This document shows positions 7,775 to 8,646 of a stretch of DNA of 8,646 bases, one piece after another. The translations under genes were made by a program, and so were the position numbers. The notes below the pieces were generated by a model, which did no database searches, was not told the origin of the DNA, and worked only from the letters and a program-made list of their open reading frames with translations. This DNA comes from an uncultured archaeon (GTDB taxonomy: Archaea > Thermoproteota > Nitrososphaeria > Nitrososphaerales > CALBXV01). Location: the NCBI GenBank assembly GCA_937890045.1, contig CALBXV010000243.1, positions 1-8,646 of the forward strand, read 5' to 3'. Position 1 is the first letter of the stretch. Each line of letters opens with the position of its first letter.

Positions 7775-8191
7775 TTATCGTAACCTCTCCAAAAACAATG
7801 AAATTTCTATGGGCTCTGGTGAATTGACTACATGGAAAAAAATTGAGACATCAAAACCATTAGCATCTATATCTCCACCAACAACAACATTATCTACCAC
7901 AACTCTTGGTTCATAATTTGCCAAACATAATTCTATAGCTAATTGAATATCATATTTCGTATGAGCAGTAGCCAGGCCAAACAAATGTCTGGTTACTCCT
8001 CCATCAATCTCAGGATGGAATGGTTTATCATACTTATTTGTCAATATGAGATTCTTAACAGCTCGTTTAACAGCTTCTACATTTGTCTTTCGTACAATGT
8101 CTTTTGTTATAGGATGAGCGACAAAATCCAAATCCAGATCAGCCCATTGTCTGTTATGTGTAGAAAGTCCCTCTGTATATATTGCCGCCAT
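7775..8191 (-). CDS. 25: Baseplate wedge protein gp25 (GPW/gp25 family)
   Basis: This 138-residue protein matches T4 gp25 in length (132, from memory) and motifs. KPFHPEIDGG (56-65) corresponds to T4 RPFDPEFG, and ANYEPRV (91-97) carries the conserved EPR motif that contacts the sheath/baseplate interface. The segment NSPEPIEISLFLER near the C-terminus resembles T4 DNPDDIEQIKLQL. gp25 belongs to the core wedge bundle with gp6 and gp7 and primes sheath assembly. The family was once annotated as lysozyme-like, but a structural role is the accepted one. AAGGA lies seven bases before ATG 8191. Being first in the 25-6-7 run, and preceded by a spacer, it may be transcribed from upstream promoters. 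Confidence 0.93.
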   Translation of the reverse strand: MAAIYTEGLSTHNRQWADLDLDFVAHPITKDIVRKTNVEAVKRAVKNLILTNKYDKPFHPEIDGGVTRHLFGLATAHTKYDIQLAIELCLANYEPRVVVDNVVVGGDIDANGFDVSIFFHVVNSPEPIEISLFLERLR

Positions 8192-8286
8192 AACTTGTTC
8201 CTTGTATTCCTATTTTCTTTATGTTATACTGTGTTGTGGGTTTGGTCGGGGATCAAGATATTACTTATGATATTAATTATCTTACC
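8192..8286 (-). other. Intergenic spacer upstream of gp25
   Basis: A 95-base gap. Read towards gp25, it begins with one unit of a decamer tandem repeat, then AT-rich TAATATC direct repeats (about 8257-8275), a CCCGACC/ACCC patch, and the gp25 ribosome site. There is no TATAAATA octamer here. A TATAAC near 8223-8228 is a poor -10 candidate with no convincing -35. No clear terminator hairpin is visible; AAGATA/TATCTT (8255-8260 and 8278-8283) would form only a 6-pair AT stem. Confidence 0.5.
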
Positions 8287-8296
8287 TTATCTTACC
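8277..8296 (-). repeat. Two exact tandem copies of a decamer (GGTAAGATAA)
   Basis: The unit GGTAAGATAA occurs twice with no gap. The first copy contains the last codons and stop of the 42-residue basic protein; the second lies in the spacer. It may simply be a slippage duplication that left the reading frame end unchanged. Confidence 0.75.
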
Positions 8297-8415
8297 CTTC
8301 CTTTCCCTTGTCCTCTATATCTTTTCCAGCTTATTCTTTTCTTCTTATTCTTTGGCATGCTTCTAGTAGAATGTCCAATAGAAGTCACTTTTTTAATCTT
8401 TTCTCTTTTAGCCAT
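8287..8415 (-). CDS. Small, very basic protein of 42 residues, function unknown
   Basis: The product begins MAKREKIKKVTSIGHSTRS and ends RYRGQGKGRVR. It has 17 lysine or arginine residues and one acidic residue (E5), with a central KNKKKR cluster (22-27) and single aromatics W30 and Y33. A strong GAGGAG ribosome site lies five bases before ATG 8415, and a TATAAATA octamer lies 15 bases before it, which makes a real gene likely despite the size. The TSIGHST...PKNKKKR...YRGQGK pattern reminds me of small uncharacterised basic proteins in T4-like phages, but I cannot confirm this without a search. Its charge suggests binding to nucleic acid or to an acidic protein surface; this is inference. No cysteines or membrane segment are present. 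Confidence 0.75.
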   Translation of the reverse strand: MAKREKIKKVTSIGHSTRSMPKNKKKRISWKRYRGQGKGRVR

Positions 8416-8429
8416 AATATCTCCTCATA

Positions 8430-8437
8430 TATTTATA
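8430..8437 (-). promoter_or_regulatory. T4-type late promoter octamer upstream of the 42-residue gene
   Basis: An exact TATAAATA on the minus strand between the upstream gene's stop (8444-8446) and the start at 8415. Transcription starting about six bases downstream would begin at or inside the GAGGAG ribosome site, giving a leader of only about ten bases, so the start point is worth checking. It could also serve gp25 and the genes beyond. Confidence 0.65.
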
Positions 8438-8443
8438 ATAGTT

Positions 8444-8646
8444 TTAATAAATTTTTCCAAATGGGCCAAATTCTTTCCCACGTTTTTGTGCCATAAAACA
8501 TATTTCTGTCAACCAAACTTCTAATAAATTTACCTCTTTATTTTTAGTAAACTTTTTTGTTGATAATTTCTTCAACATATCTGCACATTTGAGAATCATT
8601 AATTTAGAAACAATATTAAAACGTAATCTATCTGAGGTATATTTAG
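8444..8646 (-). CDS. C-terminal end of an unidentified protein (5' end beyond window)
   Basis: An open frame enters from the right edge and gives 66 residues before TAA at 8444-8446. The visible part is lysine-rich, with an amphipathic helical look around residues 11-50 of the fragment (VSKLMILKCADMLKKL, LLEVWLTEICFMAQKRG), and ends KEFGPFGKIY. It contains two cysteines and no membrane segment. It lies in the same direction as, and 28 bases from, the 42-residue gene. I do not recognise the family. It is not an obvious match to T4 gp53, gp5 or UvsY as I remember them. An internal ATG could also start a shorter product, but an entry from outside the window is more likely. Confidence 0.5.
   Translation of the reverse strand, partial: KYTSDRLRFNIVSKLMILKCADMLKKLSTKKFTKNKEVNLLEVWLTEICFMAQKRGKEFGPFGKIY

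Noticed and set aside
8221..8270. Sigma-70-like promoter before gp25 (TTGATC with TATAAC)
   Set aside because: The spacing between the two boxes is about 22 bases, too long for a normal promoter, and both boxes are imperfect.
7943..8524. Plus-strand open frame of 193 codons
   Set aside because: It is antisense to gp25, the 42-residue gene and the upstream gene end. It is rich in Phe, Leu and Ile because it reads AT-rich lysine codons backwards, and no ribosome site supports it.

Overview
The window is AT-rich DNA from the tail (baseplate) module of a T4-like contractile-tailed phage (myovirus). The closest match I recognise is the marine T4-like group that infects cyanobacteria, SAR11 and similar hosts. 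Three things support this: the recognisable T4 baseplate wedge proteins gp25, gp6, gp7 and gp8; a DUF4815-type structural protein familiar from marine T4-like phages; and exact copies of the T4 late-promoter octamer TATAAATA placed between genes. The host cannot be determined from this window.

Every supported gene lies on the minus strand, so transcription runs from high to low coordinates. From the right edge the order is: the C-terminal end of an unidentified ORF (8646 to 8444); a 42-residue, very basic protein (8415 to 8287); a 95-base spacer; gp25 (8191 to 7775); gp6 (7774 to 5933); a compact gp7-like protein (5931 to 3979); a 123-base gap with three late-promoter octamers and a possible 22-codon mini-ORF; gp8 (3855 to 2524); and a DUF4815-type protein whose 835 visible residues run off the left edge (2507 to 1). 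No tRNA, CRISPR array, insertion sequence, integrase or convincing terminator is visible. The plus-strand open frames are antisense shadows of these genes.

The genes encode one machine. In T4, gp25, gp6 and gp7 form the core of each baseplate wedge and gp8 binds to it. gp25, gp6 and gp7 abut here with gaps of 0 and 1 base, which suggests coupled translation of the core. The gp25-gp6-gp7 order matches P2 genes W-J-I rather than T4, where gene 25 is far from gene 6. The gp7-like protein keeps only the C-terminal wedge domain of T4 gp7. gp7, gp8 and the DUF4815 protein share glycine-rich 'GxGY' repeat modules, which suggests that module exchange or duplication has elaborated the periphery of the baseplate. 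The DUF4815 protein sits where T4 carries genes 9 and 10 and may replace their function.

The points most worth checking are: the late-promoter octamers that overlap upstream stop codons; the mini-ORF or leader RNA between gp7 and gp8; the 42-residue basic protein; the tryptophan-rich C-terminal region of gp7; and the repeat modules shared by neighbouring genes.
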